This document shows, one piece after another, positions 18,890 to 27,866 of a DNA stretch of 64,000 bases (within the stretch, counting starts at the first letter, position 1; each line of letters opens with the position of its first letter). The notes under the pieces were generated by a model. That model had not been told where the DNA came from. It searched no databases and saw nothing but the letters and a program-made list of their open reading frames with translations. This DNA comes from Streptacidiphilus fuscans. Its GTDB lineage: Bacteria; Actinomycetota; Actinomycetes; Streptomycetales; Streptomycetaceae. Both the position numbers and the translations under genes were made by a program. The stretch lies in NCBI RefSeq assembly GCF_015690355.1, contig NZ_JADPRT010000012.1, forward strand, positions 19,834 to 83,833. The letters are read 5' to 3'.

Positions 18890-19423
18890 CTACACGTGCT
18901 TCAACCCAAGCTTCATCTCCAGTTCGGCGAAGCTCGGATCCAGCGAGTAGGGCATGGTGTCGCCGGTCGGGAGGAAGCCCCGGCGCTCGTAGTAGCGCCG
19001 GGCGCGCAGGTTGGCCTCGTGCACATGAAGCCGCATCTCCGGCACCCAGGCCTCGTCCCGCGCCCAGGCCAGGCACGCGTCCAACAGCGCGTCGGTCACC
19101 CCGGCCGCCCGGCCCCGGTGGGCCGGGTCGACCCAGACGCCGTAGAGCCAGGCGAAGGGCGGCGCCTCACCGGGATCGGCGACGGGGAGGTAGGAGTTCA
19201 TGGTGCCCACCCACTCCCCCGTCGCCGCGACCACGGCGGCATAGCCGGTGTTGCCCGGCTGGGTGCTGCGCCCGGCGCGGAAGCGCCACTTGTCCTCGCC
19301 GATGGTCAGCGCGGTCTCGTGGGTCTCTATGTACGCCATCGGCGTGTCCTTGGTCATCCGCAACCGGATGTCCCGGACCCGCTCCCAGTCCCCGGGCTGG
19401 ACGCGGTCGATGCGGTAGGTCAT
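18890..19423 (-). CDS. GNAT-family N-acetyltransferase
   Basis: The 177-residue protein has the GNAT pattern: an N-terminal MTYRIDRVQPGDWERVRDIR, a central strand AWLYGVWVDPAHRGRAAGVT carrying the acetyl-CoA pyrophosphate loop (R-G-R-A-A-G), and the C-terminal NLRARRYYERRGFLPTG. The substrate is unknown. The open frame runs further upstream, but the ATG at 19423 matches the family start. It lies between argF and the RNA-repair operon on the same strand, with 65 nt to the Pnkp stop. Confidence 0.88.
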   Translation of the reverse strand: MTYRIDRVQPGDWERVRDIRLRMTKDTPMAYIETHETALTIGEDKWRFRAGRSTQPGNTGYAAVVAATGEWVGTMNSYLPVADPGEAPPFAWLYGVWVDPAHRGRAAGVTDALLDACLAWARDEAWVPEMRLHVHEANLRARRYYERRGFLPTGDTMPYSLDPSFAELEMKLGLKHV

Positions 19424-19488
19424 GCGCACATTCCTTGTCTCCCTCGCGGTCTCTGTCTCGGCCCCTGTCACAGTCTCCGTCGCGTCGC

Positions 19489-22137
19489 TCAGAGCCGTGG
19501 GTCGACCGGCTCCGACTCCAGTGCGAGGACCGCGAAGACCGCCTCGTGCACCCGCCACAGCGGCTCGCCCTCGGCCAGCCGGTCCAGCGCCTCCAGGCCC
19601 AGGGCGTACTCGCGCAGTGCGAGCGAGCGCTTGTGGCCCAGGGCGCGGGCGCGCAGCCGGCTCAGGTGCTCGGGGCGGGTGTAGTCGGGCCCGTAGATGA
19701 TCCGCAGGTACTCGCGCCCACGGACCTTGACGCCCGGCTGGACCAGACGGCCGCTCTCGGTGCGGACCAACGAGGCCAGCGGCTTGACCACCATGCCCTC
19801 ACCGCCGCGCGCGGTCAGCTCCTCCCACCAGGCCGCGCCCGCCGCGCGGGAGTCCGCGTCGGCGGTGTCGACGAGCAGGCGACGCGTGCCGTGCAGCAGG
19901 CCGGTGTCGTCGGCGGCGACCATCCGGTCGATCCAGTCGAGGTGCTGGTCGTGCGGGCGCACGGCCAGGTTCTCGCCCTCCGCCGCGAGCAGCTGGAACG
20001 GCGCGAGCCGGATCGCGTCGATCCCCTCGACCGTCCAGCAGTAGCGGCGGTAGGCGTCCGTGAACGCGGACGCGTCCGCCGCGCGGGCGTTCTGACGCTC
20101 CGACAGCTCCGTGACGTCGACGCCGAGCGCGGCCGTCGCGTCCAGCGCGGCCCGTGCCGCCGCCAGCGCCGCACCCGACGCCGCGCCGACGGCCGCGTAC
20201 TGACGACGCAGCAGCCCGGTCGACTTGAGCGACCACGGCATCAACTCGGCGTCGAGCAGCAGCCAGTCGCTCTTCAGCTCGGCGAAGAGCCCGGCCTCCT
20301 CGGCGGCGGCGCGCAGCCGTGCCAGGACGGCGTCGTTCAGCGCCGGGTCGTCGAGGAAGGCTCGCCCGGTGCGGGTCCAGATCTGGCCGCCGGTCGGCAC
20401 GCCGAACCGCTTCTCGCCCGCCGAGCCCTCACCGTCGCCGTCCGGGGTGTCCCGGCAGACGAGGACCACCGCGCGCGAGCCCATGTGCTTCTCCTCGCAC
20501 ACCACGTGCCGCACGCCGTCCGCCCGGTAGGAGGCGAACGCCTCGTCCGGGTACTCCAGCCAGCCCTGGCGCTGCGAGGTCGCGACCGGGGCCATGGTCG
20601 GCGGCAGGTAGGCGAGCAGGCGCGGGTCGATCGCGAACCGGCTCATCACCTCCAGCGCCGCCGCCGCGTTCTCCTCGCGGACGGCGACCCGACCGTGGTT
20701 CCGGGTCTCTACGATGCGCTTGCCCGCGACGTCCTCGATCGCGAGCGGACGCCCCTCGCGTCCGCCCGGCGCGTCGGTCGCCAGCGGGCGCACCGGCTCG
20801 TACCAGACCTGCTCGGCCGGGACCTCGACCAGCTCCCGCTCCGGGTAGCGCAGCGCCGTCATCGTGCCGCCGAAGACGCAGCCGGTGTCCAGGCAGATGG
20901 TGTTGTTGAGGAAGTTCGCGACGGGCGTGGGCGTGTGGCCGTAGACGACCAGCGCCCGCCCCCGGTACTCCTCCGCCCACGGGTAGCGCACCGGCAGCCC
21001 GTACTCGTCGGTCTCGCCGGTCGTGTCCCCGTAGAGCGCGTGCGAGCGCACCCGGCCGCTGGTGCGACCGTGGTACTTCTCCGGCAGACCGGCGTGGCAG
21101 ACCACCAGCCGGCCATCGTCCAGCAGGTAGTGGCTGATCAGGCCGTCGATGAAGTCCCGCACCCGCTGCACGAACTCCGGCGGCTCGGCCGCCAGCTGGT
21201 CCAGCGACTCCTGCAGTCCGTGACTGACCGTCACCTTGCGGCCGGAGAGCGCCCGGCCCAGCTTGTTCTCGTGGTTACCCGGGACGCAGAGCGCGTGTCC
21301 CGCCGCGACCATGCCCATCACCAGGCGCAGCACGCCGGGCGTGTCCGGGCCGCGGTCGACCAGGTCGCCGACGAAGACGGCGGTGCGGCCCTGCGGGTGC
21401 ACGGCGTCGACCGCGCGCCCCTCGGCGTCGCGGAGCACCTCGTACCCGAGCCGACCGAGCAGCGTGACCAGCTCGGAGCGGCAACCGTGGATGTCCCCGA
21501 CGATGTCGAACGGCCCGGTGAGGTGCTTGAGGTCGTTGTAGCGCTTCTCCAGCACGATCTCGACGGCGTCGACCTCGGCCTCCGAGCGCAGCACGTGCAC
21601 CTTGCGGAAGCCCTCGCGCTCCAGGTGGCGCAGCGAACGACGCAGGTCGCGCTGGTGCCGCTGCAGCACGTGCGGCGGGAAGTGCGCGCGGTCCGGCTTA
21701 CGGGAGTTGCGCTCGGCGCAGAGCTGCTGCGGCACGTCGAGGACGACGGCGACCGGCAGCACGTCGTGCGCGCGGGCCAGGTCGACGAGCGCGCGGCGCG
21801 CCTCCTGCTGCACGTTGGTCGCGTCGACGACGGTCAGCCGCCCGGCGTCGAGCCGCTTGCCCACGATGTAGTGGAGCAGCTCGAAGGCCTCCTTGGTCGC
21901 CGACTGGTCGTTGGGGTCGTCGGAGACGATGCCGCGGCAGGCGTCCGAGGAGACGACCTGGGTGGGCAGGAAGTGCTTGGCGGCGAAGGCGGACTTGCCG
22001 GAGCCGGTAGCGCCGATCAGGACGACCAGGGAGAGGTCGGGCACGGTCACCTTGCGGGTGACCCGCTCGGTGCCGGTGGTCGTGGCGGCGTTGGAGGCGA
22101 TCGGGGTGCTGGGGGTGTTGTCGGTCATCGGGGTCAC
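19489..22137 (-). CDS. pnkp: Polynucleotide kinase-phosphatase-ligase of the bacterial RNA repair complex
   Basis: The 882-residue protein has the three Pnkp modules in order. A 5' kinase carries P-loop GATGSGKS (42-49). A metallophosphatase carries GDIHGCRSE (from 214), GDLVDRGPDTP and GNHENKLG. A C-terminal ligase-type adenylyltransferase carries CEEKHMGSRAVV, with Lys550 as the nucleotide-binding lysine. In known systems Pnkp heals and, with Hen1, seals RNAs cut by ribotoxins, leaving a 2'-O-methyl that blocks recutting. hen1 is directly upstream and overlaps by ATGA, so the complex is intact. All key motifs are present. Confidence 0.93.
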   Translation of the reverse strand: MTPMTDNTPSTPIASNAATTTGTERVTRKVTVPDLSLVVLIGATGSGKSAFAAKHFLPTQVVSSDACRGIVSDDPNDQSATKEAFELLHYIVGKRLDAGRLTVVDATNVQQEARRALVDLARAHDVLPVAVVLDVPQQLCAERNSRKPDRAHFPPHVLQRHQRDLRRSLRHLEREGFRKVHVLRSEAEVDAVEIVLEKRYNDLKHLTGPFDIVGDIHGCRSELVTLLGRLGYEVLRDAEGRAVDAVHPQGRTAVFVGDLVDRGPDTPGVLRLVMGMVAAGHALCVPGNHENKLGRALSGRKVTVSHGLQESLDQLAAEPPEFVQRVRDFIDGLISHYLLDDGRLVVCHAGLPEKYHGRTSGRVRSHALYGDTTGETDEYGLPVRYPWAEEYRGRALVVYGHTPTPVANFLNNTICLDTGCVFGGTMTALRYPERELVEVPAEQVWYEPVRPLATDAPGGREGRPLAIEDVAGKRIVETRNHGRVAVREENAAAALEVMSRFAIDPRLLAYLPPTMAPVATSQRQGWLEYPDEAFASYRADGVRHVVCEEKHMGSRAVVLVCRDTPDGDGEGSAGEKRFGVPTGGQIWTRTGRAFLDDPALNDAVLARLRAAAEEAGLFAELKSDWLLLDAELMPWSLKSTGLLRRQYAAVGAASGAALAAARAALDATAALGVDVTELSERQNARAADASAFTDAYRRYCWTVEGIDAIRLAPFQLLAAEGENLAVRPHDQHLDWIDRMVAADDTGLLHGTRRLLVDTADADSRAAGAAWWEELTARGGEGMVVKPLASLVRTESGRLVQPGVKVRGREYLRIIYGPDYTRPEHLSRLRARALGHKRSLALREYALGLEALDRLAEGEPLWRVHEAVFAVLALESEPVDPRL

Positions 22138-23840
22138 TCTCCCTTCGGGGTCTGGGTGGTGGCGTCGGAGCTGGTGTCGGCGTCGGCGTCGGAGCTGGTG
22201 TCGGCGTCGGCGTCGGAGCTGGTGTCGGTGCTGGTAGGGGTATCGGTCCCGTCCTCGCGCCCGAGGCTGAAGGTGGCGAGCTGGGTGGGCGGCCCCACCT
22301 CCGGGTCCTCGTCGCCGACCGGGCCGAAGGCGACCTCGTACCCGTAGCTTCGCCCGATCCGCTCCGCCCAGTCACGGAACTCCCCGCGGTCCCACTCGAA
22401 GCGGTGGTCGGCGTGCCGCATCTCCCCGGCCGGGAGCGTCTCCCAGCGCACGTTGTACTCGGCGTTGGGCGTCGTCACCACGACCGTCCGCGGCCGGGCC
22501 GCGCCGAAGACCGCGTACTCCAGCGCGGGCAGTCGCGGCTGGTCGACATGCTCGATCACCTCGGACAGGACGGCGGCGTCGTAGCCGCTCAGTCGCGAGT
22601 CGGTGTAGGTGAGCGCACCCTGGATCAGCCTGATCCGCGCGGCCTGACGCTCGTTCATCCGGTCCAGCCGAAGGCGGCGCGCGGCGATCACGAGGGCGCG
22701 CGCGGACACCTCCACGCCGACCACCTCGGTGAAGGTGCGGTCCTTGAGCAGGTCGGCCAGCAGCGCGCCCTCACCGCACCCCAGGTCCAGTACGCGCGTG
22801 GCCCCGGCGGCGCGCAGCTGGGCGAGGATCGCCTCGCGACGGCGGACCGCGAGGGGTACCGGCTTCGGGTCGGTGTCCTGCTGCTGGTCCGCGTCCGGCT
22901 GGGCGTTGGTGTCCGGCCGGGCGTCGGCATCCGGCTGGGCGCCGGTGGTCGGCAGGGCGTCGGTGGTCGGCAGGTGCTCGGCGTCCGCCGGGCTCTGACC
23001 CTCCTCCGGCAGTTCCCCGGTCTCCTGCGGGACGGCGTTGTCGATCTCCTCCAGCTCGCGGTCGTCCGCCTCGGCCAGCCGGGCCAGCTCCAGGCGGGCC
23101 GTGGCGGCGCGCGCGAGCGACCAGCGGCGGGCCAGGTAGCGGCGGGTGATCAGCTGCTGCTCCGGGTGGCGCGGCAGCCAACCCTCGCCACGGGCGAGCA
23201 ACTTGTCGACCTCGTCCGGCGCGACCCAGTAGTGCTTGGCGTCGTCCAGGACCGGCAGCAGCACGTACAGCTGGCTGAGGGCGTCCGCCACCCGCAGCGT
23301 CCCGGTCAGCCGGAGCTGGACATAGCGCGAGTCACCCCACTCGGGGAAGGTCGGATCCAGCACGATCGGCTCCGCCTCGACCTGCCAGCCGAGCGGTTCG
23401 AAGAGCCGGTGCACCAGCTCCGCGCCGCCCTTGGCGGGCACGGCGGGCAGCTCGACGCGCAGCGGCTGCGCCTGGTCGGCCAGCTCGGGACGGGCGGTGC
23501 AGACACCCTTCATCGCGCTCTTGAACACCGCGCTCATCGCCACCGCGAGCAGCGAGGACGCCGCGTAGGGACGGTCGTTGACGTACTGCGCGAGCGCGAA
23601 GTCGGGCGAGGACCCGCCGCGTCCCTTGCTGCCACGGCCCCGGCGCACCAACGCGATCGGGTCCACCTCCAGCAGCAGCGCGGCCGTGCACCGCTCGGCC
23701 GTCGCCTCCGGATAGAAGACGTGCGCGCGGCCGTGGGCGGTGCTGAACGACTGCGCCTTGCCGGGGTGCTTGTGCAGCAGAAAGCCCAGATCGGTCGCGG
23801 GACGCTGGTCGGTGGCGTGGGTGCTGATCGTCAGGAACAC
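22134..23840 (-). CDS. hen1: 3'-terminal RNA ribose 2'-O-methyltransferase Hen1
   Basis: The roughly 568-residue protein has the bacterial Hen1 N-terminal domain (FLTISTHATDQRPATDLGFL, then LHKHPGKAQSF and HVFYPEA) and a C-terminal methyltransferase with ILAQLRAAGATRVLDLGCGE and the Mg-binding cluster SEVIEHVDQPRL (E-x-x-E-H). An Asp/Pro/Thr-rich linker of about 60 residues with QPDADARPDTNAQPDA separates the domains, and the tail has three SSDADADT-like repeats, making it longer than usual. GTG at 23840 is chosen because the family starts at FLTIST; an in-frame ATG at 23864 adds eight residues. The stop overlaps the pnkp start. Confidence 0.92.
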   Translation of the reverse strand: MFLTISTHATDQRPATDLGFLLHKHPGKAQSFSTAHGRAHVFYPEATAERCTAALLLEVDPIALVRRGRGSKGRGGSSPDFALAQYVNDRPYAASSLLAVAMSAVFKSAMKGVCTARPELADQAQPLRVELPAVPAKGGAELVHRLFEPLGWQVEAEPIVLDPTFPEWGDSRYVQLRLTGTLRVADALSQLYVLLPVLDDAKHYWVAPDEVDKLLARGEGWLPRHPEQQLITRRYLARRWSLARAATARLELARLAEADDRELEEIDNAVPQETGELPEEGQSPADAEHLPTTDALPTTGAQPDADARPDTNAQPDADQQQDTDPKPVPLAVRRREAILAQLRAAGATRVLDLGCGEGALLADLLKDRTFTEVVGVEVSARALVIAARRLRLDRMNERQAARIRLIQGALTYTDSRLSGYDAAVLSEVIEHVDQPRLPALEYAVFGAARPRTVVVTTPNAEYNVRWETLPAGEMRHADHRFEWDRGEFRDWAERIGRSYGYEVAFGPVGDEDPEVGPPTQLATFSLGREDGTDTPTSTDTSSDADADTSSDADADTSSDATTQTPKGE

Positions 23841-23978
23841 ACGGACGAGTATCGCCGCGCGCATCGTCGCAGCCCACGGATTTTCTCACGCCGCCTGTCG
23901 TCTGCACGCCGCGGACGAGTGCCGATCGGGCGGCCTCCACATCTTCTCCTCAAGCCTGCTGGTACGTATCGTGCCGCC

Positions 23979-24446
23979 ATGAAGCCCGTCTCGCCTTGGC
24001 TGCGGCTGGAGCAGGTAACGGCCGCGAACGTCGACGCCGCCTGTGATCTGCTGGTGCGCCCGGAGCAGAGCGGCTACGTCGCTCCGGTGGCGCGGTCGCT
24101 CGCCGAGGCGTACGCCCACGGGTCCCATGCCTGGCCACGGCTGGTCTTCGACCGGGACCAGCTGGTCGGCTTCGTCATGGGCAGCTTCGACCCGAGCAGC
24201 CCTGTCGAAGCGTTCCGCTGCGGGATCTGGCGGCTGAACATCGCCGCCCAGTACCAGGGCAGGGGCTACGGCCGCTTTGCGGTAGCCGCGATCTGCGCCG
24301 AGGCGCGCAGCCGTGGCGAGCGTCGTGTCGGCACGCTGTGGCTGCCCGGCCTGTACGGCCCGGAGTACTTCTACCTGCGCCTGGGCTTCCGCCCGACCGG
24401 CGAGGTGATCTACGGCCAGGTCGCGGCCGAGCTGCTCCTGGCCTGA
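23979..24446 (+). CDS. GNAT-family N-acetyltransferase
   Basis: The 155-residue protein has GNAT features: VARSLAEAYAHGSHAWPRLV, FVMGSFDPSSPVEAFRCGIW, then RLNIAAQYQGRGYGRFAVAA with the acetyl-CoA loop (Q-G-R-G-Y-G), and YFYLRLGFRPTGE at the C-terminus. It resembles diamine/spermidine-type acetyltransferases, but the substrate is not certain. It is divergent from hen1 and convergent with the Cas3-like gene. The ATG at 23979 is the first in a frame that otherwise runs antisense through hen1. Confidence 0.85.
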   Translation: MKPVSPWLRLEQVTAANVDAACDLLVRPEQSGYVAPVARSLAEAYAHGSHAWPRLVFDRDQLVGFVMGSFDPSSPVEAFRCGIWRLNIAAQYQGRGYGRFAVAAICAEARSRGERRVGTLWLPGLYGPEYFYLRLGFRPTGEVIYGQVAAELLLA

Positions 24447-24542
24447 GGCCGGGCCTGCGCCGACCCCAGGTCCCTGTGATCCCTGCGAGGCAGCCGACGC
24501 CGCCGGGCCGTTCCTCACGCGGGCATCGCGGAGCCCAGCACC

Positions 24543-26789
24543 TCAGACGCCGAGCCCTCCGTCGCTCAGCACCTCAACGGGCCCGTCGTGCCGTGCGCTG
24601 GACCGCCAGTCCGCGACCCGGACCAGGGTCTCCAGGAAGGCCAAGCGGAACGGGCCCATGTCGGCGCGGTGCAGGAGCGCAAGGGCGTTGTCGGTCAGCC
24701 GTGCGGCGTTGCCGGTGTCCAGCACCAGCGCGGCGAACCGCTCCCCGCTCGACAGTTCGACGGGCGGGGTGCGGTCGCCGTCGAGAACCCCGAGCAGGGC
24801 GGGCTTCTCGTCGGGTTCCGGCAATACGCTGACGCGGATCCGGCCATGGTGGGCGGCGACGAGGTAGGGCAACAGGTCCTCGGCGGACCGGATGTGTCGA
24901 CGGTCCTGGAGCAGGATCAGTGCGCTGACCAACTCGTGGCGGAAGTAGGGGCGGGCGTAACGGCCACCGTTGTAGGGCGCCTTGGACTTGGCCAGCAGCC
25001 CGGCGGGCGGGTCGCCGCCGCCACTGCGGATCATGTCCTGGAACAGGTCGTGGCTCTTGCCGAGGTCGTGATAGCGGGCGGCCCGGGTGACCACATGTCG
25101 GTGATCCGCCGTCAGGCCGGGGAGCGCGAGGGACTCCAGCAGGGCGCGCGCCTCCTGCTCGGTCTCCTGCAGGTGCTGGTCCAGGCTGACCCATGCGGTG
25201 CAGGAGAACGACCGGGACGGGGCGGTCCCGTCGCCCAGCGGTTCCACCGCGGCCACGCTGTCCGGAGTCCAGCCCTCCTCGGGCGACCAGCCGCCCTCGG
25301 CGGCGTCGAGCAGCACCGTGACACCGGGGCGCAGGTCCCCTGCTGCGGACTCCGGGTCGACCGGTCGCCACGCCCAGTCGAGCTGCCGATCCCGGATCCA
25401 AGCCGTACGGGTTCGAGCGATCAACTGAGAACGGAGTTCGGTCAGCGGGACCGGGCACAGCTCCTGGCGGGTCGGGTCGCTCTCCTCCGGGCCGGGTCGC
25501 CCCTCGGCCCAGTCTCGCCAGGCGACGAGGACGGTGCCGGGATCGCGACCGCCCGCGCTCACCCAGGGGGTGACGTCGATGTCGGGTGCGGTGTCGAAGA
25601 GGCGGAGCAGGTCTTCCTCGTCCGGTGGCGGTGGGCTGAAGGCTGGCCTACTGGCTTGGGCCTCCTGCAGATCGTGCAGGTCCCGCAGGCTGACGGTCTG
25701 TCCGTCATGCTCCGCCAGCCACTCCACCACGTCCGGCTCGGAGGTCGCGTCGGGGTTCGGGCTCCAGAGCAGTTCGCGTGCTCCGTCCGCGAGTTGGCCT
25801 GTACGACGAACCACGGCGGCCCAGGGCGCGAGCTCCGTGTAGATCGTCCGAGCAGGCAGTTCCCAGCCCAGGTCGAGCGCGTGGCCGACCGCGACCACGA
25901 TCCGGTCGACGACAGACTGCCCCAATGCCTCGGCCAACTGCCGGAGTTCGGGCTCGCGGCGGAACGGGTGGGCGAACAGGACCTCGCGGTCGGCGTCCTG
26001 CGCGCGCAGTGCGCGGACCAGGGCTCGCGCGCGGGTGAGGGAGTCGAGTACGGCCAGGGTCTGCGTGCCTGCGGTGTGCGCCGCGTCGAGCGTGGCGGCC
26101 AGGGAGTCGGCGTCCTGTGCGTCGACCCTGCGCACCAGGCACGATCGGTCCGAAAGCGCGGCGGACAGCAACGTCGTGCCCGTCGGCGCCGACGTGCCGA
26201 GATGCTCGCGCAGCTCCTGCAGGGCCAACGCCGTTCCCGTGCCCGGTCCGAGGAGCGTGGGCTCGTCCAGCACCCAGTGGGTGTCGTTGTGGAGCAGCGC
26301 GAAGGAAGCGCCGGTCATCGTCGACCCGTCCGCGAAGCCGCGCAGCAGGGCCCGGCTCAGCAGCACCTCCTGGGTGCCGATCAGGATCGCGGTGCGCTCG
26401 GGGGCGCGCCGCCAACTGCCATCGCGCGCCATCGCGCCCGTGAGCAAGTGCAGGCCCACGCCGTCCGCGCCGCCAAGCGCACCGCCGTCCGGCCCGTCCA
26501 GCGTGCCGAGGCGTTCGAGCCAGCGAGCCACCGTCGCGTAGGTGCCACCTGCCAGGGTGCCCTCCGGCAGGACGTGGACGAGCCTGCGCGGGGTGCCCTG
26601 CGGGTCGGCGATCAGCCGCCGGTACAGCCAGGCGAGGACCACGGCCTCGGCCCCTCCGCCCGGGGGCGCGGCCAGCCGCTCCGGCAGCGGGGCGAGCGGC
26701 TCAGCCGCCAGCGCGGCCTGGTACGGGTAGGGCGCGTGGCCCGTCGCCACCGTCAGGAACCGAGCGAAGTCGACCGTGGTCTCCGACAT
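24543..26789 (-). CDS. Orphan Cas3-like protein: degenerate helicase plus C-terminal HD domain
   Basis: The 748-residue protein has the order of type I-G (I-U) Cas3, helicase first and HD nuclease last. Helicase motifs are all altered: APPGGGAEA (41-49) in place of a P-loop with Lys, DEPT (175-178) for DEAH/DExH, SAA (209-211) for SAT, VGHALDLGWE for motif V, and VRRTGQLADG for the arginine motif VI. ELAPW (319-323) and the fold pattern remain. The HD part keeps RYHDLGKSHD (His574, Asp575), His618, AAHHG (His647-648) and ADW (Asp727). No other cas gene or array is present. ATG 26789 has GGAGAGGGG upstream. It overlaps the preceding gene by 89 nt. Confidence 0.75.
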   Translation of the reverse strand: MSETTVDFARFLTVATGHAPYPYQAALAAEPLAPLPERLAAPPGGGAEAVVLAWLYRRLIADPQGTPRRLVHVLPEGTLAGGTYATVARWLERLGTLDGPDGGALGGADGVGLHLLTGAMARDGSWRRAPERTAILIGTQEVLLSRALLRGFADGSTMTGASFALLHNDTHWVLDEPTLLGPGTGTALALQELREHLGTSAPTGTTLLSAALSDRSCLVRRVDAQDADSLAATLDAAHTAGTQTLAVLDSLTRARALVRALRAQDADREVLFAHPFRREPELRQLAEALGQSVVDRIVVAVGHALDLGWELPARTIYTELAPWAAVVRRTGQLADGARELLWSPNPDATSEPDVVEWLAEHDGQTVSLRDLHDLQEAQASRPAFSPPPPDEEDLLRLFDTAPDIDVTPWVSAGGRDPGTVLVAWRDWAEGRPGPEESDPTRQELCPVPLTELRSQLIARTRTAWIRDRQLDWAWRPVDPESAAGDLRPGVTVLLDAAEGGWSPEEGWTPDSVAAVEPLGDGTAPSRSFSCTAWVSLDQHLQETEQEARALLESLALPGLTADHRHVVTRAARYHDLGKSHDLFQDMIRSGGGDPPAGLLAKSKAPYNGGRYARPYFRHELVSALILLQDRRHIRSAEDLLPYLVAAHHGRIRVSVLPEPDEKPALLGVLDGDRTPPVELSSGERFAALVLDTGNAARLTDNALALLHRADMGPFRLAFLETLVRVADWRSSARHDGPVEVLSDGGLGV

Positions 26790-27783
26790 CAAAACCCCTC
26801 TCCACTGCTCCGGTTGTGCCGGTCCCCCCGGCCGCGCCCACCCGGGCGCGAAGGCGGCGCAGCATCCGGGCGTCGTCGAAGCCGACCTCCCTGGCCGCTG
26901 TCTCGACCGTCGTGCCGTGGCTGATCAGGTGCTCCGCGCGTTCGACGCGCAGGGTCTGCTGGTAGCGCAGCGGCGTCAACCCGTCGGTGGCGCGGGTGAA
27001 CAGCCGGGTGAGGGTGCGCTCGCTGACTCCGGCCGACGCGGCGAGCAGTGCGAGCGGCAGGGTCTCGGCGAAACGCCAGTCGATCAGGTCCTGCACCCGG
27101 TGCACGGTGTCGTCCAGGTGCGAACGGTGGCGCAACATGGCGCTGGCCTGCGGCTCGTGACCGTTGCGCCGGGCGTAGACGACCATGTCGCGCGCGACCT
27201 GCGCGGCCACGGCGGGGCCGTGGCGACCTGCGACCAGATGCAGGGCCAGGTCGATGCCGGACGCGATCCCGGCCGAGGTGACCACCCGGTCGTCGGTGGT
27301 GTAGAGCACGTCACGCACCACCTGGGCGCGCGGGTGACGGCGTGCCAGCTCGTCCTGGATGTCGTGGTGGGTGGTGCAACGCCGCCCGTCAACCAGCCCG
27401 GCCGCGCCCAGCGCGGCGGCACCGGCACAGATACTGGCGACGGTGCCGCCGGCCTCGTGGTGAGCCCGCAAGGCAGCCAACACGGCTGCCCCGAGCGGCG
27501 GAACGAGCACAGGCAACGCCTCGGGCCGCCCGTCGGGCCCTGCCTCGGCGTCCGGCACCTGCCAGCCCGGCACGACCAGCAGGTCGTCGGCGTCGAGCTC
27601 GGGCCAGACCGTCGTGGCGTGCAGGGGCAGCCCCTGGGCGCTGGGCACCAACTCCTGCTCCGCGACGTAGTCCAGCCGGTAGGGGAAGCCGAAGTCCCCC
27701 ACCGTGCTGAAGACCTGCGCCGGGCCCGCGAGGTCCAGCAGATGGACCCCGGGCACCAGCACGAACACGACGCGGTTGCTCAC
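26701..27783 (-). CDS. GlxA-type AraC-family transcriptional regulator
   Basis: The 360-residue product has an N-terminal DJ-1/PfpI-like domain (VVFVLVPGVHLLDLAGPAQV, TVASICAGAAALGAAGLVDG, RRCTTHH) and a C-terminal AraC HTH pair (LALLAASAGVSERTLTRLFT and VETAAREVGFDDARMLRRLR). This architecture is common in regulators of amide or nitrile catabolism. The family normally ends soon after RRLRAR. Here about 45 Gly/Arg-rich residues follow and overlap the Cas3-like gene, suggesting the original stop was lost. It is 83 nt downstream of the isochorismatase-like gene on the same strand. Confidence 0.88.
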   Translation of the reverse strand: MSNRVVFVLVPGVHLLDLAGPAQVFSTVGDFGFPYRLDYVAEQELVPSAQGLPLHATTVWPELDADDLLVVPGWQVPDAEAGPDGRPEALPVLVPPLGAAVLAALRAHHEAGGTVASICAGAAALGAAGLVDGRRCTTHHDIQDELARRHPRAQVVRDVLYTTDDRVVTSAGIASGIDLALHLVAGRHGPAVAAQVARDMVVYARRNGHEPQASAMLRHRSHLDDTVHRVQDLIDWRFAETLPLALLAASAGVSERTLTRLFTRATDGLTPLRYQQTLRVERAEHLISHGTTVETAAREVGFDDARMLRRLRARVGAAGGTGTTGAVERGFDVGDHGRLRSVPDGGDGPRALPVPGRAGG

Positions 27784-27866
27784 GGACTCATCATCGCGCA
27801 GGGCACTGACAGATCAGGGGGCGTTCCCACGTTCAGCGGTGTCCCCACGGTCAACGGTGTGCCCAC

